A stretch of 64,000 bases of DNA from Lachnospiraceae bacterium. GTDB taxonomy: Bacteria > Bacillota > Clostridia > Lachnospirales > Lachnospiraceae. Shown here one piece after another: positions 25,365-34,379 of this stretch. The notes under the pieces are model-generated. The model did no database searches. It saw only the letters and a list, made by a program, of their open reading frames with translations, and was not told the DNA's origin. The stretch is taken from assembly GCA_910575275.1 (NCBI GenBank), contig CAJTEE010000012.1, positions 29,182-93,181 on the forward strand. The letters run 5' to 3'. The first letter of the stretch is position 1, and every line of letters begins with the position of its first letter. The position numbers and the translations under genes are program-made.

Positions 25365-26465
25365 TTATCTGCTGCGGTATTCCGAAACTGCGGCGCGCAC
25401 AGCCTCTGTAAGCTCCGGAGCCACTAACTGGGTGACGGAATCCATTTTATAAAGTTCTGCGGTCGCGGCTTGGAAGGATGCCAGATCCGGTTCCTCGCAG
25501 ACCTTGACTCCCTTCGCCTTGATTCCCTCCAGCATCTCATTTTCCATATCGGTCACAGTCTGCCTCTGATAATCCCTTGCATAGGCGGCCGCCTCATCTA
25601 CCCAGCCCTGCTGCTCGGCAGTCAGACCGTTGTAAAAATTCAGATTCATGATCATACTCTCCGCGGCATAGGTATGGCCGTCCATGCACATATACTTCTG
25701 CACCTCGTCAAAGGCGGACGAGGAAATGGAAGCGATCGGGTTTTCCTGGCCATCAACCGTGCCCTGCTGGAGCGCCGTGTACAGTTCGTTGAAGGCGATC
25801 GGCGTCGCGATAAAGCCCAGGCTGTCCGCAAGTGCGAACCAGATCGGCGCCTCCTGGACACGGATCGAAAGCCCCTTCATGTCCTCTGCCTTCGTGACCT
25901 CTTTTTTATTGTTGGTAAAATGGCGGAAGCCAAGCTCGCAAAAGGCAAGATGCTTCATGCCCTGCGCCTCAAATTTTGGGCCAAGCTCCTCCTGAAGGAA
26001 GCCGTCCAGCACATAGTACGCCTCCTCCTTGCTCTCAAACAGGTATGGGATCGAAAGGACCTGTGTCTCCGGGACAAAGCTGGGAAGCGCGCCGTCACTG
26101 GTCACGATCGTCATCTCGATGGAGCCCATTTTCACGCCCTCAGACGCCTCGCGCTCGCTGCCAAGGCTGCTGTTCGGGTATACAGTCGCCTCGATCTGGC
26201 CGCCGGAAAGCTCCTTCACCTTATCGGCAAACGCCTGTGCGGCGATGGTGGACTGGTGCTTGTCATTGCCGGTCGTGGCGATCTTCATGGTGACGGCCTT
26301 CCCGGAAGCCGCGGCCTGCGTCTGCGCCGCTTTGGTCTCCCCGGAAGCCGCTCCTTGCGCCGCCGTTTCTTTCGCTGCCGAACCGGAGCCTGTGGAATTC
26401 CCGCATCCGGCCAACATGCCGAGCGTCAGTGTCATTGCAAGTGCCGTACGTATCATCCGTTTCAT
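25365..26465 (-). CDS. dctP: TRAP transporter substrate-binding lipoprotein
   Basis: A 366-residue DctP-family receptor. The lipoprotein signal peptide ends at the lipobox LAGC, followed by a low-complexity S/A/T/Q linker of about 40 residues. The binding fold contains GSEREASEGVKMG, and EELYTALQQGTVDGQENP is the DctP signature. ATG 26465 is preferred because AGGAGG sits ten bases before it; an in-frame GTG at 26483 overlaps that site. The conserved arginine motif region (SIRVQEAPIW) suggests a carboxylate ligand. Confidence 0.93.
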   Translation of the reverse strand: MKRMIRTALAMTLTLGMLAGCGNSTGSGSAAKETAAQGAASGETKAAQTQAAASGKAVTMKIATTGNDKHQSTIAAQAFADKVKELSGGQIEATVYPNSSLGSEREASEGVKMGSIEMTIVTSDGALPSFVPETQVLSIPYLFESKEEAYYVLDGFLQEELGPKFEAQGMKHLAFCELGFRHFTNNKKEVTKAEDMKGLSIRVQEAPIWFALADSLGFIATPIAFNELYTALQQGTVDGQENPIASISSSAFDEVQKYMCMDGHTYAAESMIMNLNFYNGLTAEQQGWVDEAAAYARDYQRQTVTDMENEMLEGIKAKGVKVCEEPDLASFQAATAELYKMDSVTQLVAPELTEAVRAAVSEYRSR

Positions 26466-26466
26466 C

Positions 26467-27159
26467 CTATCGTTCCTCCTCACTGATTGCGATTACATCA
26501 TAGTCATAGCCAAGCTTCCGGCCCAATACCGGATCTTCCATCTCATACCGGAAATTTGTCCCGTAATGGAACCCGTTTAACACCGGAACCGTCCCCGAAA
26601 AAATTACACAGTTGTCGATCTCGCCGACGCGCTCATTCAATTCCTTCAAAATCACGTCGGGCGGAAGAATATCCGCCAGGCTGCCCTCCTGATAGGCGGT
26701 CTCCGTTCCGCCAAGGGTCTGCCAGGAGCGCAGAAGGATCTGATCCCAATGATCCCCTATCTCCTCGTACTCCCAGAGCACTGGGCAGATCGGCTTCGCA
26801 CAGATCTGCTTGGCTTTCGGGACGCTGGCCGCCTCCAGCTCGCGGTCCGTATGGTCGCTTCCCAGCCCGATATAAAGCTTCCCATTCTTCACAACGATCA
26901 CATACTCGACCTCGCCGCAGCTCTTTTCCCCGACAAACACAAGATCCTTTTCCTGTGTCAGCAGATAGTTTCCGCACTGAAAAATCGTCGGAATCTTCTT
27001 CGGCGCCGGGACTCCCAGATCCCGCTCCAGCTCTCTGATGTGCTCCATGGTCTTCTCCAGATTGCGGCCTGCATAGCCGATGGCAAAGACTCTCTCATAC
27101 TCCAGCTCAAACCGCTGTTCCCCTGCTTGGGTCTGCAGGGTAAAATTCATTCTGCTCAT
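26467..27159 (-). CDS. DUF2848 family protein
   Basis: A 230-residue protein matching, from recall of the family, DUF2848: an N-terminal FAIGYAGRNLEKTMEHIREL, a central VGLGSDHTDRELEAASVPKAKQICAKPICP and a C-terminal VLGRKLGYDYDVIAI. The family is often found with transporter and amidohydrolase genes and resembles the fumarylacetoacetase/2-keto-acid hydratase fold; no reaction is established here. ATG 27159 has AAGGAG six bases upstream. It lies between a nitrilase-family gene and the TRAP genes, so it probably acts on the imported compound. Confidence 0.7.
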   Translation of the reverse strand: MSRMNFTLQTQAGEQRFELEYERVFAIGYAGRNLEKTMEHIRELERDLGVPAPKKIPTIFQCGNYLLTQEKDLVFVGEKSCGEVEYVIVVKNGKLYIGLGSDHTDRELEAASVPKAKQICAKPICPVLWEYEEIGDHWDQILLRSWQTLGGTETAYQEGSLADILPPDVILKELNERVGEIDNCVIFSGTVPVLNGFHYGTNFRYEMEDPVLGRKLGYDYDVIAISEEER

Positions 27160-27202
27160 AGCTTCTCCTTAAATGATGGTAAACATGTATGCGCTTCGCG
27201 CC

Positions 27203-27365
27203 TAGAGCGTGTCTGAAAATTGCTTTCCGTCAGATGTGCGTTCCACTTTGTGGGAGATTTGGCCCAAATGAGCGCGGCGTAGTGGGCTGCGTTAAGTGAA
27301 TTTGGGCCAAATATACCGCGAAGTGGGGCGTGCAGATGACGGGAATGAATGTTCAAACACGCTTT
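27203..27365. repeat. Palindromic (MITE/REP-like) intergenic element
   Basis: Two arms of about 64 bases are imperfect reverse complements. The outer ends are AGCGTGTCTGAA near 27206 and its counterpart TTCAAACACGCT near 27361. The inner ends are the exact pair ATTTGGCCCAAAT / ATTTGGGCCAAAT, around a 30-base loop. No reading frame is carried. The shape fits a miniature inverted-repeat element or a large folded RNA. It sits between the nitrilase and DUF2848 genes and could affect operon transcription. Confidence 0.65.
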
Positions 27366-27393
27366 AGTTCGCATCCCGGGTCCGTTCGGGACT

Positions 27394-27428
27394 CTGGCGG
27401 TCCGATCTGGCAGAAATCGGACCGCCAG
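27394..27428. terminator. Strong 13-bp hairpin between nitrilase and DUF2848 genes
   Basis: A perfect 13-bp stem, CTGGCGGTCCGAT (27394-27406) with ATCGGACCGCCAG (27416-27428), has a nine-base loop. No T-run follows on either strand. It could be a transcript-stabilising or processing hairpin rather than an intrinsic terminator. Confidence 0.45.
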
Positions 27429-27447
27429 CCCAAAGGACTATACCGGA

Positions 27448-28236
27448 TCAAAGGCGATATGCCTCCGGTTTCCTGTCTCTATATACGTTGATCGTATTTC
27501 TTACCCGATCCACTGCCGAGAGATCCATATCTGCGGTAAGGATCTGCTCGCCCTCTCCGCCAAGGACCAAACACTCTCCCATCGGCCCGTAAACGGCGGA
27601 GTGGCCTCCGCATTTTGTCGCCCCGGCAGTCCCGACCGAATTGGTACAGCTCAAGTAGCATTGGCTCTCGATCGCACGGGCGCGGTTTAATGTATCCCAG
27701 TGAAGCGTCCGCGTATCCGGCCACTGTGACACGACAAACTGCACCTTCGAGCCGGCCAGCATCTCCGAACGAATCAGCTCCGGGAAGCGGATGTCATAAC
27801 AGATCACGAGGCTGCAGGGAGTCCCATCCAGCTCGAAATTACACGGCCTTGTCCCATGCTGAAAATACTCATGCTCCCCGGAGGGGCTGAATAAATGCAC
27901 CTTGTCATACTCGGCTGCCAGGCCGCCCTGACGGTCAAACACACAGGCGGTATTGTACACCCGCCCGTCCTCCTTCAAATTTGCGACAGAACCGGCGATT
28001 ATATTGACCCCATATTCCTTCGCCAGTGCAGAAAATACCTTTTTTACCTCGACACAGTCCCGGTCCGCCAGCCCTTTTAGGTTCTCCTTCGGGAAAAAAC
28101 CCACGTTCCAGGTCTCCGGCAGCGTAATCACATCCGGCTTCATGAACGCCGCCTGTCGTACAAGCGAGACGGCATGTTCAAAATTTTTCTGCGGCTCTCC
28201 TAACTGCATATCCATTTGGAGCATGGATACCCTCAT
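27448..28236 (-). CDS. Carbon-nitrogen hydrolase (nitrilase superfamily)
   Basis: A 262-residue amidase of the nitrilase superfamily with the E-K-C triad visible: TLPETW (E41), EYDKVHLF (K112) and VICYDIRFPE (C146). The sequence pattern resembles omega-amidase and N-carbamyl or deaminated-glutathione amidases, which hydrolyse small amides to acids. ATG 28236 follows GGGGGAG; the in-frame ATG at 28251 is less likely. It is the first gene of the TRAP operon and is directly behind the promoter and operator at 28300-28358. Confidence 0.87.
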   Translation of the reverse strand: MRVSMLQMDMQLGEPQKNFEHAVSLVRQAAFMKPDVITLPETWNVGFFPKENLKGLADRDCVEVKKVFSALAKEYGVNIIAGSVANLKEDGRVYNTACVFDRQGGLAAEYDKVHLFSPSGEHEYFQHGTRPCNFELDGTPCSLVICYDIRFPELIRSEMLAGSKVQFVVSQWPDTRTLHWDTLNRARAIESQCYLSCTNSVGTAGATKCGGHSAVYGPMGECLVLGGEGEQILTADMDLSAVDRVRNTINVYRDRKPEAYRL

Positions 28237-28299
28237 AACGTACTCCCCCATTCTTTTTTGTTTCCATGTATGGCGATTGACAAAGCGTTCAAGGTATTT

Positions 28300-28321
28300 G
28301 GTATTTGGTATACCAAATACC
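28300..28321. promoter_or_regulatory. GntR/FadR-type operator palindrome
   Basis: A perfect 22-bp palindrome is centred on TTGGTATACCAA, with an extra tandem half-site (GGTATTTGG) beside it. The TNGTATACNA core is the consensus of FadR-subfamily GntR regulators. It lies just downstream of the -10 box, where bound repressor would block transcription. The GntR-FCD protein at 29493-30182 is the obvious candidate. Confidence 0.75.
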
Positions 28322-28329
28322 TTGATAGA

Positions 28330-28358
28330 ATTATATCATTTTTCAATCTGTTTGTCAA
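28330..28358 (-). promoter_or_regulatory. Consensus promoter of the nitrilase-TRAP operon
   Basis: On the minus strand, -35 TTGACA (28353-28358), a 17-bp spacer and -10 TATAAT (28330-28335) are a full consensus match. The start point would fall at the edge of the operator palindrome. A promoter this strong with an operator on top implies tight repression and inducer-dependent release. Confidence 0.88.
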
Positions 28359-28395
28359 ATAAAAAAGAAAAATCCAATATCACTCCATTTTTTTC

Positions 28396-28673
28396 GTAAC
28401 AGTTCAAACAACGTCCAAACTATTACCGCATATGTCCATATAAAATCGCTGTGGTCCTAAGCGCCGGTGGTGCTTGTTCAGAATCGCCCAAAACGGAGCG
28501 TAGACTGGGCCGTATGTCTGCGACCATTACATTTTACACGAAGGGCATGATGTTACACAATCAGCGCAGCAAGTGACCTCACTTCGTTTGGATGCCAAGT
28601 GTCGGTGGCACTTGTTTGGTAGTGACTGAAACGGGGTCTAGAAGCCCCTACGCAAACCTATCTGAACTGTTAC
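28396..28673. repeat. 278-bp intergenic element with terminal inverted repeats
   Basis: The ends carry the 11-bp inverted repeat GTAACAGTTCA (28396-28406) and TGAACTGTTAC (28663-28673). Inside are two related small hairpins (AAGCGCCGGTGGTGCTT and CAAGTGTCGGTGGCACTTG) and no convincing gene. It looks like a non-autonomous insertion. The rest of 28674-29193 holds only short, stop-ridden reading frames, one of them a decayed minus-strand segment of about 50 codons ending near 28886. Confidence 0.55.
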
Positions 28674-29193
28674 CTTTCTCCCCATATTTCCCGTCAAATT
28701 TTCATACAATTAAAGCGGATACAAAAAAGCGAATACCACATCAAAAGGTGTGCATATCCGCTTCCTATTCCCCATTTTGGGTTTTTCGCCATGTTGAACA
28801 TCCTCTTTGTTTTTTCACTTGATACCCTCAAGAAACAAGGAGACACTGAGAGTAGTATAAGTTGTTCAACTTTTCCTATCCGCTCTTATATACTAACGCC
28901 AAGTTTCAACATATTTTTATTAGCTTTCTCTTTGGGATCAACCGTAAAGGCCGAACTGCTATGTTCCTTCATATTTTCTACTGAATTTCTAATAACAAAA
29001 TCCCCGCCTTCCGATACAATCATTAAAAGAAATGGATTCTCACCGTACAGTTTTTATTCATGCGGGCTGCCCGTTTCTTTTTCATTTCCATATAAACTCA
29101 CATGTAAATCCCATTCCATATGGAATACATATGCTTCCTTTTAGTATACAATAGTGTATAATACTCACAACCCGAATACGGAGAGATAGATCT

Positions 29194-29436
29194 ATGGCAC
29201 TAGCAACCTTAACCGCAAGAATAGGCGAAAAAGGCAAGGCCAGCTTTGACACCTTCTGCTCCAATGTTGGCCTGAATACTTCTACCGCAATCAATATTTT
29301 TGTGAAAGCAGTTTTGCGCGAAAACCGCATCCCGTTTGAGATCACCCAGACTATCGCCCCATTTTTCTCCGAGGCAAACATGGCTTATGTGAAAAAATCC
29401 GTCCAGGAGCTAAAAGCCGGGCCGTTTGTAAAATAG
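29194..29436 (+). CDS. RelB/DinJ-family antitoxin (orphan)
   Basis: An 80-residue ribbon-helix-helix antitoxin. ALATLTARIGEKGKASFDTFC followed by GLNTSTAINIFVKAVLRENRIPFEI is the DinJ/RelB pattern. The family binds a YafQ/RelE-type toxin and represses its own operon. No toxin gene follows: only 56 bases separate it from the convergent GntR gene. ATG 29194 is preceded by GGAGAGA. Confidence 0.82.
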   Translation: MALATLTARIGEKGKASFDTFCSNVGLNTSTAINIFVKAVLRENRIPFEITQTIAPFFSEANMAYVKKSVQELKAGPFVK

Positions 29437-29492
29437 GTTACATCCCCATTCTCAAAATCGTCAATCATATTGAAACAATTCACCGCCTGCTG

Positions 29493-30182
29493 TTACTCTG
29501 TGCCCCTCTTTTCCGAATCTCCCATCCGCATCCGCATATTCTGCATGGTAAAGTCCATATGAATCCGCATAGCCCTTACAGCCTCGTCCGCCTGCCCCTT
29601 TTGCATCGCATCGAGAACCGCCTGATGCTCCCGGATTGTTGTGACCCGTCTCTCATCCGTATTGAGCAGCGCCTGCGTCCCCATATACTGAAACATATCA
29701 TAGTAATTCTGCAAAAGCTGAATCAGCTCCCTATTCTGGCTCATCTGATAAATACAGTTATGGAACTGACGGTCCATGGCAACAAAGGACTGGATGTCAT
29801 ACCTTTCCAGCATCTCCTGCTGCTTTTCATGGATCCCCACCAGCCGTGCCAGCTCATCCGGACGCATATTCCGGACAGCCTGCTCAACGGCACACTGCTC
29901 CAACGCCCGCCGGATGCTGCCCACCTCCTCCATATATACTGGATCCAACTCCCGGACGACGGCGCCCTTATACGTCTCCATCGTAAGCCAGCCAGCCTGC
30001 TCCAGCATCTGAAGCGCTTCCCGAATCGGTGTACGGCTGATCCCGAGCTCCTCCGACAGACGCCTCTCATTCAACACCGTCCCCGGCGGATACGTCCCAC
30101 AAAGAATCCCCTTTTTTAACACGTCAAACACCTTATATTTATATGGAAGCTGTTTTTCCAACATATCGACCCGTTCCCTCAC
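29493..30182 (-). CDS. GntR family regulator, FCD domain
   Basis: A 229-residue FadR-subfamily regulator. The winged-helix segment is GTVLNERRLSEELGISRTPIREALQMLEQAG and the all-helical FCD ligand domain follows. AMDRQFHNCIY and IREHQAVLDAM supply the metal/ligand histidines. The start is GTG 30182 or ATG 30164. Its location near the palindromic operator at 28300 makes it a likely repressor of the nitrilase-TRAP operon, with a carboxylate effector (inference). Confidence 0.88.
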   Translation of the reverse strand: MRERVDMLEKQLPYKYKVFDVLKKGILCGTYPPGTVLNERRLSEELGISRTPIREALQMLEQAGWLTMETYKGAVVRELDPVYMEEVGSIRRALEQCAVEQAVRNMRPDELARLVGIHEKQQEMLERYDIQSFVAMDRQFHNCIYQMSQNRELIQLLQNYYDMFQYMGTQALLNTDERRVTTIREHQAVLDAMQKGQADEAVRAMRIHMDFTMQNMRMRMGDSEKRGTE

Positions 30183-30468
30183 ATTTCTCTTTGATCCCTT
30201 TTCTTATTGAATTAATGGTAACAAAAAAACACGTCAAAGACAAGAGGTTTCTTCACAGAAGCCCGTTACCGGCGGTCACTACATTTTCATATGGTCAGCG
30301 CTGCAACAGTTCTTGCTAAAAAATTCACAAAAATCTTCCAATCAACCCACGAGATTTCAACGGCCGAACGCCGCCCCAAGAAACAACTACCTACTCTTTA
30401 GAACACTCAGACATGCAAAATCAAAAACTACCTTCCTTTTCCCTTCCCCTCACCCCGCCAGGAAAGCA

Positions 30469-30505
30469 GCGGAGTCGGGCATGGGCGGCCCATGCCCGAC
30501 TCCGC
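30469..30505 (-). terminator. Hairpin at the end of the glycine cleavage operon
   Basis: A 17-bp perfect stem with a three-base loop lies just beyond the lpdA stop on the minus strand; only a short TGCTTT follows. It is probably the operon terminator. The rest of 30183-30468 shows no gene. Confidence 0.65.
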
Positions 30506-30518
30506 GGACCCCCGGCTC

Positions 30519-31970
30519 CTACTCCTGGCACATCCCCAACGCCGCCTCCATAATCCCCTCCGCAAACGTCGGATGCGCCGCCACCGCCGAGGCAATCTCC
30601 TTCACCGTAAGCCCCTTCACGACCGCAAGCCCCAGCTCCCCGATCATATCCGTGGCCCTCGCGCACATGAGCTGCGCGCCCAACAGGCGCCCGCTCCCCT
30701 TCTCGGCAACCAGCTTGACAAAGCCCCTCTCCTGCATCGTCAGCACCGATTTCCCGTTGACAGACATGATATACTTCCCCGTCACGGCCTCGACGCCGGC
30801 ATTCTTCGCCTCATCCGCCGTAATCCCGACGCAGGCAATCTCCGGGTCCGTATAGACGCAGGATGGAATGACAGAAAGCTCCTGGGAATGCGGCAGAGAA
30901 AACATAGTCTCGACGGCCCGAACGCTCTCCGCCGTAGCCACATGGGCGAGCTGGATCCCTCCGATGGCATCCCCGGCCGCATAAACACCCGGAATCCCCG
31001 TCCGAAACTCCTCATCCACCTTCAAAAACCCGCGCTCCGTCCAAAGCGCCCCCGCCTGTTTGAAGCTCTCCAGAAACGCCTCCGAAAAAAGTCCCTCCGT
31101 CTCCGGCTTCCTGCCCGTGGAGATCAGAAGCCCCTCGGCCGACACGCGGTTTTCTTCCTCCTCTCCCTTCCGGTTTCTCACCGCATACCGGCAGCAGAAT
31201 CCGCCGTCTTCCGGGATGATTTCCTTCACCGAAGCGGAGGTGATCAGCTCCACACCGCGCTTTTTTAAGATCATCCGGAGATTCTGGGCGATCTCCCGGT
31301 CCATACCGAAAAGCACCCGGTCCATGGCCTCGATCACCGTCACCTGACTTCCCAGATTCGAATAGACCGTCGCCATCTCCATACCGATCACTCCGCCGCC
31401 GATGATGATGACGCTTTGATAGACGCTTCCCTGATCCGTGCCGAGCCGGTTTTCATTCAATACGGTATCGCTGTTCATCACTCCGGCCGACGAGGCTCCC
31501 GGAATCGGGAGCAGAGCCGGACGGGAGCCCGCGGCGATCAGGACATTTGCCGCCTGAAGCCTGGTTTTCTCCCCATTCTCCGCGCAGACCTCCACGGAAA
31601 CAACCCGGCCGTCCGCCGCTGTGACAGTCCCGTGCCCGTGATAGACCGATACCTTCTGCTTTTTTAAAAGCTGTTCGATTCCTCCCCGCAGCGTCGTGAG
31701 CACCGTGTCCTTATACCGCCAGAACGCCTCCGGCTCAAACTCCGCTTCTGCGCACCGGATTCCCATAGACCCGGCCGCCGAGATTTCGCGGAGCATCCCG
31801 GTGCCGTGCAGCAGGGTTTTCGTCGGGATACACCCCCGGTTTAGGCAAGTTCCCCCCAGCTCACGTTTTTCGACGACAGCCACAGACTTTTTAAGCCCCG
31901 CCGCCTTAGACGCGGCCAGATACCCGCCCGGCCCGGTGCCGATCACCAGCAAATCATAGATCTGTTCCAT
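30519..31970 (-). CDS. lpdA: Dihydrolipoyl dehydrogenase (L protein)
   Basis: A 483-residue flavoprotein disulfide reductase that reoxidises the lipoyl arm of GcvH. GTGPGGY (11-17) binds FAD, GGTCLNRGCIPTK gives the redox pair C42/C47, GGGVIGME binds NAD and AGDAIGG closes the FAD site. The catalytic His-Glu dyad is in AAHPTFAEGI near the C-terminus. Its start overlaps the lplA stop by one base. It is the last gene of the gcv operon. Confidence 0.95.
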   Translation of the reverse strand: MEQIYDLLVIGTGPGGYLAASKAAGLKKSVAVVEKRELGGTCLNRGCIPTKTLLHGTGMLREISAAGSMGIRCAEAEFEPEAFWRYKDTVLTTLRGGIEQLLKKQKVSVYHGHGTVTAADGRVVSVEVCAENGEKTRLQAANVLIAAGSRPALLPIPGASSAGVMNSDTVLNENRLGTDQGSVYQSVIIIGGGVIGMEMATVYSNLGSQVTVIEAMDRVLFGMDREIAQNLRMILKKRGVELITSASVKEIIPEDGGFCCRYAVRNRKGEEEENRVSAEGLLISTGRKPETEGLFSEAFLESFKQAGALWTERGFLKVDEEFRTGIPGVYAAGDAIGGIQLAHVATAESVRAVETMFSLPHSQELSVIPSCVYTDPEIACVGITADEAKNAGVEAVTGKYIMSVNGKSVLTMQERGFVKLVAEKGSGRLLGAQLMCARATDMIGELGLAVVKGLTVKEIASAVAAHPTFAEGIMEAALGMCQE

Positions 31971-32962
31971 TAGTTTTCCTCCTTAAGACAGCCGACCAGC
32001 TCCGCCATCCGTTCTCTGTGCGTCTCCTTTTCCATCTTCCCAGGAAGCTCGTCCCATTCTTCGGAGCCATAACGCGTTCCCACAAAAGCTTCCCCGGCGA
32101 GCCCGGGAAACTCCACATCCAGGCAGTCCGACCAGACGGCCGCCTCCTTTACGATGCCGCCTGCAACATGAAACTGCACCAGGACCTCCCCCCAGGAAAG
32201 CTTTTTTGTCATCTCATACTGGAACGGGATTCTCCGGCCAAACCGCCACTCCCAGGAGCCGAACCGACGGGCCCCCTCCCCGATCTCCTCCGCAGAAAGT
32301 CCGGATTCGGAAAGGGGCGCAGGCTCTAAGCCGCAGACCTCCCCGAACGCCCGCAGGAGGGCCGCCCGCATATCGGAGATCTGCATGTCCGGGACATATT
32401 CACAGAGATTGACAACCCGGCTCTTTACGGAATCCACGCCCTTGGACTGCAGCTTTTCTGCGGACACGTTCAGGTAACGCTCCATCTTTTGCATATCCGC
32501 ACGAATCAGGATCGTACCGTGTTGATAACAGTAATCTCCCGTCCGGTAAAAGGCGTTCCCAGAGAATTTCCGCCCGTCCGCCGTCAGGTCATTGCGCCCG
32601 TCGCGCATGGCCGGAATCCCGAAGGACTGTACGGCCTTTAAAATGACCTCCGACTGCCTTGCGACGTCATACTCCGTCGAGCGGACGAGAAACGTAAAAT
32701 TCAGATTCCCCAGGTCATGGAATACCGCGCCGCCCCCGGAGAGGCGGCGGGCCAAAGACCCGCCGTCCGCCTCCAGCTCTCTGACACGGCATTCCTTCCA
32801 TGCGTTCTGGTTGTAGCCGATCACGACCGTCTTGAAATTCTGCCATACGTACAGAATACATTCCCCCGGGGCCACATGCCGCAGCAGATATTCCTCCGTG
32901 GCGATATTATGGTACGGATCTGTCGAAGAACTATTATAATAAGAAAGCTTATTCAAAGACAT
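31970..32962 (-). CDS. lplA: Lipoate-protein ligase A
   Basis: A 330-residue enzyme that activates free lipoate with ATP and attaches it to Gcv[19 protein letters not shown] is the LplA lipoyl-AMP signature and [18 protein letters not shown] holds the catalytic lysine. A C-terminal accessory domain is present. It overlaps gcvPB by 14 bp. Its place in the operon implies lipoate scavenging for the glycine cleavage system. Confidence 0.94.
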   Translation of the reverse strand: MSLNKLSYYNSSSTDPYHNIATEEYLLRHVAPGECILYVWQNFKTVVIGYNQNAWKECRVRELEADGGSLARRLSGGGAVFHDLGNLNFTFLVRSTEYDVARQSEVILKAVQSFGIPAMRDGRNDLTADGRKFSGNAFYRTGDYCYQHGTILIRADMQKMERYLNVSAEKLQSKGVDSVKSRVVNLCEYVPDMQISDMRAALLRAFGEVCGLEPAPLSESGLSAEEIGEGARRFGSWEWRFGRRIPFQYEMTKKLSWGEVLVQFHVAGGIVKEAAVWSDCLDVEFPGLAGEAFVGTRYGSEEWDELPGKMEKETHRERMAELVGCLKEEN

Positions 32963-34379
32963 AGCGCAGCCTCGGATTTCTCGCCGCCTGTACCTCGTCC
33001 AGACGTTTTACGGCCGTGGTATGCGGGGCGCTCTGCACGTAGGCAGGATCGGTTTTTGCCTTCTCATGGATCTCCAAAAAGGCATGGATCAGCTCGTCGA
33101 GCGTCTCCTTGGACTCCGTCTCCGTCGGCTCCACCATCAGGGCCTCATGCACGATCAGGGGGAAGTACATCGTCGGCGGATGGATTCCGTAATCCAGAAG
33201 GGATTTGGCGATGTCCATCGCGCTGACGTGGATGGCATGCTTCTCCTGCTCCAGGCTCATGACAAATTCATGCATACAGGTCTCGTCATACGCCATATCA
33301 TAGGCGTCTGCCAGGCCGGTGCGGATATAGTTGGCATTTAAGACCGCGTTTTGGCTGGCCTCCCGGATCCCCTCGCGCCCCAGCATCAGGATGTACGTGA
33401 GCGCCTTCACCACGACGAGGAAATTGCCGTAAAACGCTTTCACGCTCCCGACGGAATCCGCATGGTGCGCAAAGCAATATCCGTCAGGCGTCTGCACGAC
33501 GCCAGCGCCCGGAAGATACTCTTTGAGGAACGCCTTGCAGCCGACCGGGCCGCTTCCCGGGCCTCCGCCGCCGTGAGGCGTGGAAAAGGTCTTGTGAAGG
33601 TTTAAATGGACTACGTCAAAGCCCATATCCCCGGGCCGGGCAACGCCCATGACGGCGTTTAAATTGGCCCCGTCATAATAATTCAGCCCGCCCGCCTCAT
33701 GGACGATCTGTGTGATCGTGAGGATGTTTTTGTCAAAAAGGCCGACCGTATTCGGGTTCGTGAGCATCAGCCCCGCCGTATCCTCTCCGACCGCTGCCCG
33801 CAGCGCGTCCAGATCCACGAGCCCGTCCTCTGTGGACGGAATGTTCACGACCATAAATCCGGCCATGACGGCGCTTGCCGGGTTTGTCCCGTGTGCGGAG
33901 TCCGGGACGATGATCTTCGTGCGCTTGGTATCGCCGCGGCGGTCATGGTACGCCTTGATGAGAAGGAGCCCGGTAAACTCGCCATGGGCTCCGGCCGCGG
34001 GTTCAAAGGTCATGGCATCCATGCCGGTGATCTCTCCAAACAGCTTTTCGGCCGTATGCAGGACCTTCAGGCAGCCCTGGACCGTGCGTTCCGGCTGCAA
34101 AGGATGCACGCCCGTAAAGCCCGGCAGGGAGGCCGTGTATTCGTTGATCTTCGGATTGTATTTCATCGTGCAGGAGCCTAACGGGTACTGCCCGTCATTG
34201 ACCCCGTGCGTCTCCTTCGCCAGCTCCGTATAGTGGCGGCTTATATCGTTCTCCGATACCTCCGGCAGATGAAGCTCCTTTGTCCGGCCGAACTCGCCGA
34301 GATCCGTCTCCGGCACGTCGCACGGCGGCAGGATGCTGCATCTGCGTCCGGGCACGCTGCGTTCAAAAATCAGTTTCAT
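32949..34379 (-). CDS. gcvPB: Glycine dehydrogenase (decarboxylating) subunit 2
   Basis: A 476-residue PLP subunit of the split P protein, which decarboxylates glycine and passes the aminomethyl group to lipoyl-Gcv[20 protein letters not shown] contains the PLP lysine. ATG 34379 overlaps the gcvPA stop as ATGA with GGAGG nine bases upstream. A longer reading to 34451 would add 24 unlikely residues. Confidence 0.95.
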   Translation of the reverse strand: MKLIFERSVPGRRCSILPPCDVPETDLGEFGRTKELHLPEVSENDISRHYTELAKETHGVNDGQYPLGSCTMKYNPKINEYTASLPGFTGVHPLQPERTVQGCLKVLHTAEKLFGEITGMDAMTFEPAAGAHGEFTGLLLIKAYHDRRGDTKRTKIIVPDSAHGTNPASAVMAGFMVVNIPSTEDGLVDLDALRAAVGEDTAGLMLTNPNTVGLFDKNILTITQIVHEAGGLNYYDGANLNAVMGVARPGDMGFDVVHLNLHKTFSTPHGGGGPGSGPVGCKAFLKEYLPGAGVVQTPDGYCFAHHADSVGSVKAFYGNFLVVVKALTYILMLGREGIREASQNAVLNANYIRTGLADAYDMAYDETCMHEFVMSLEQEKHAIHVSAMDIAKSLLDYGIHPPTMYFPLIVHEALMVEPTETESKETLDELIHAFLEIHEKAKTDPAYVQSAPHTTAVKRLDEVQAARNPRLRYVFE

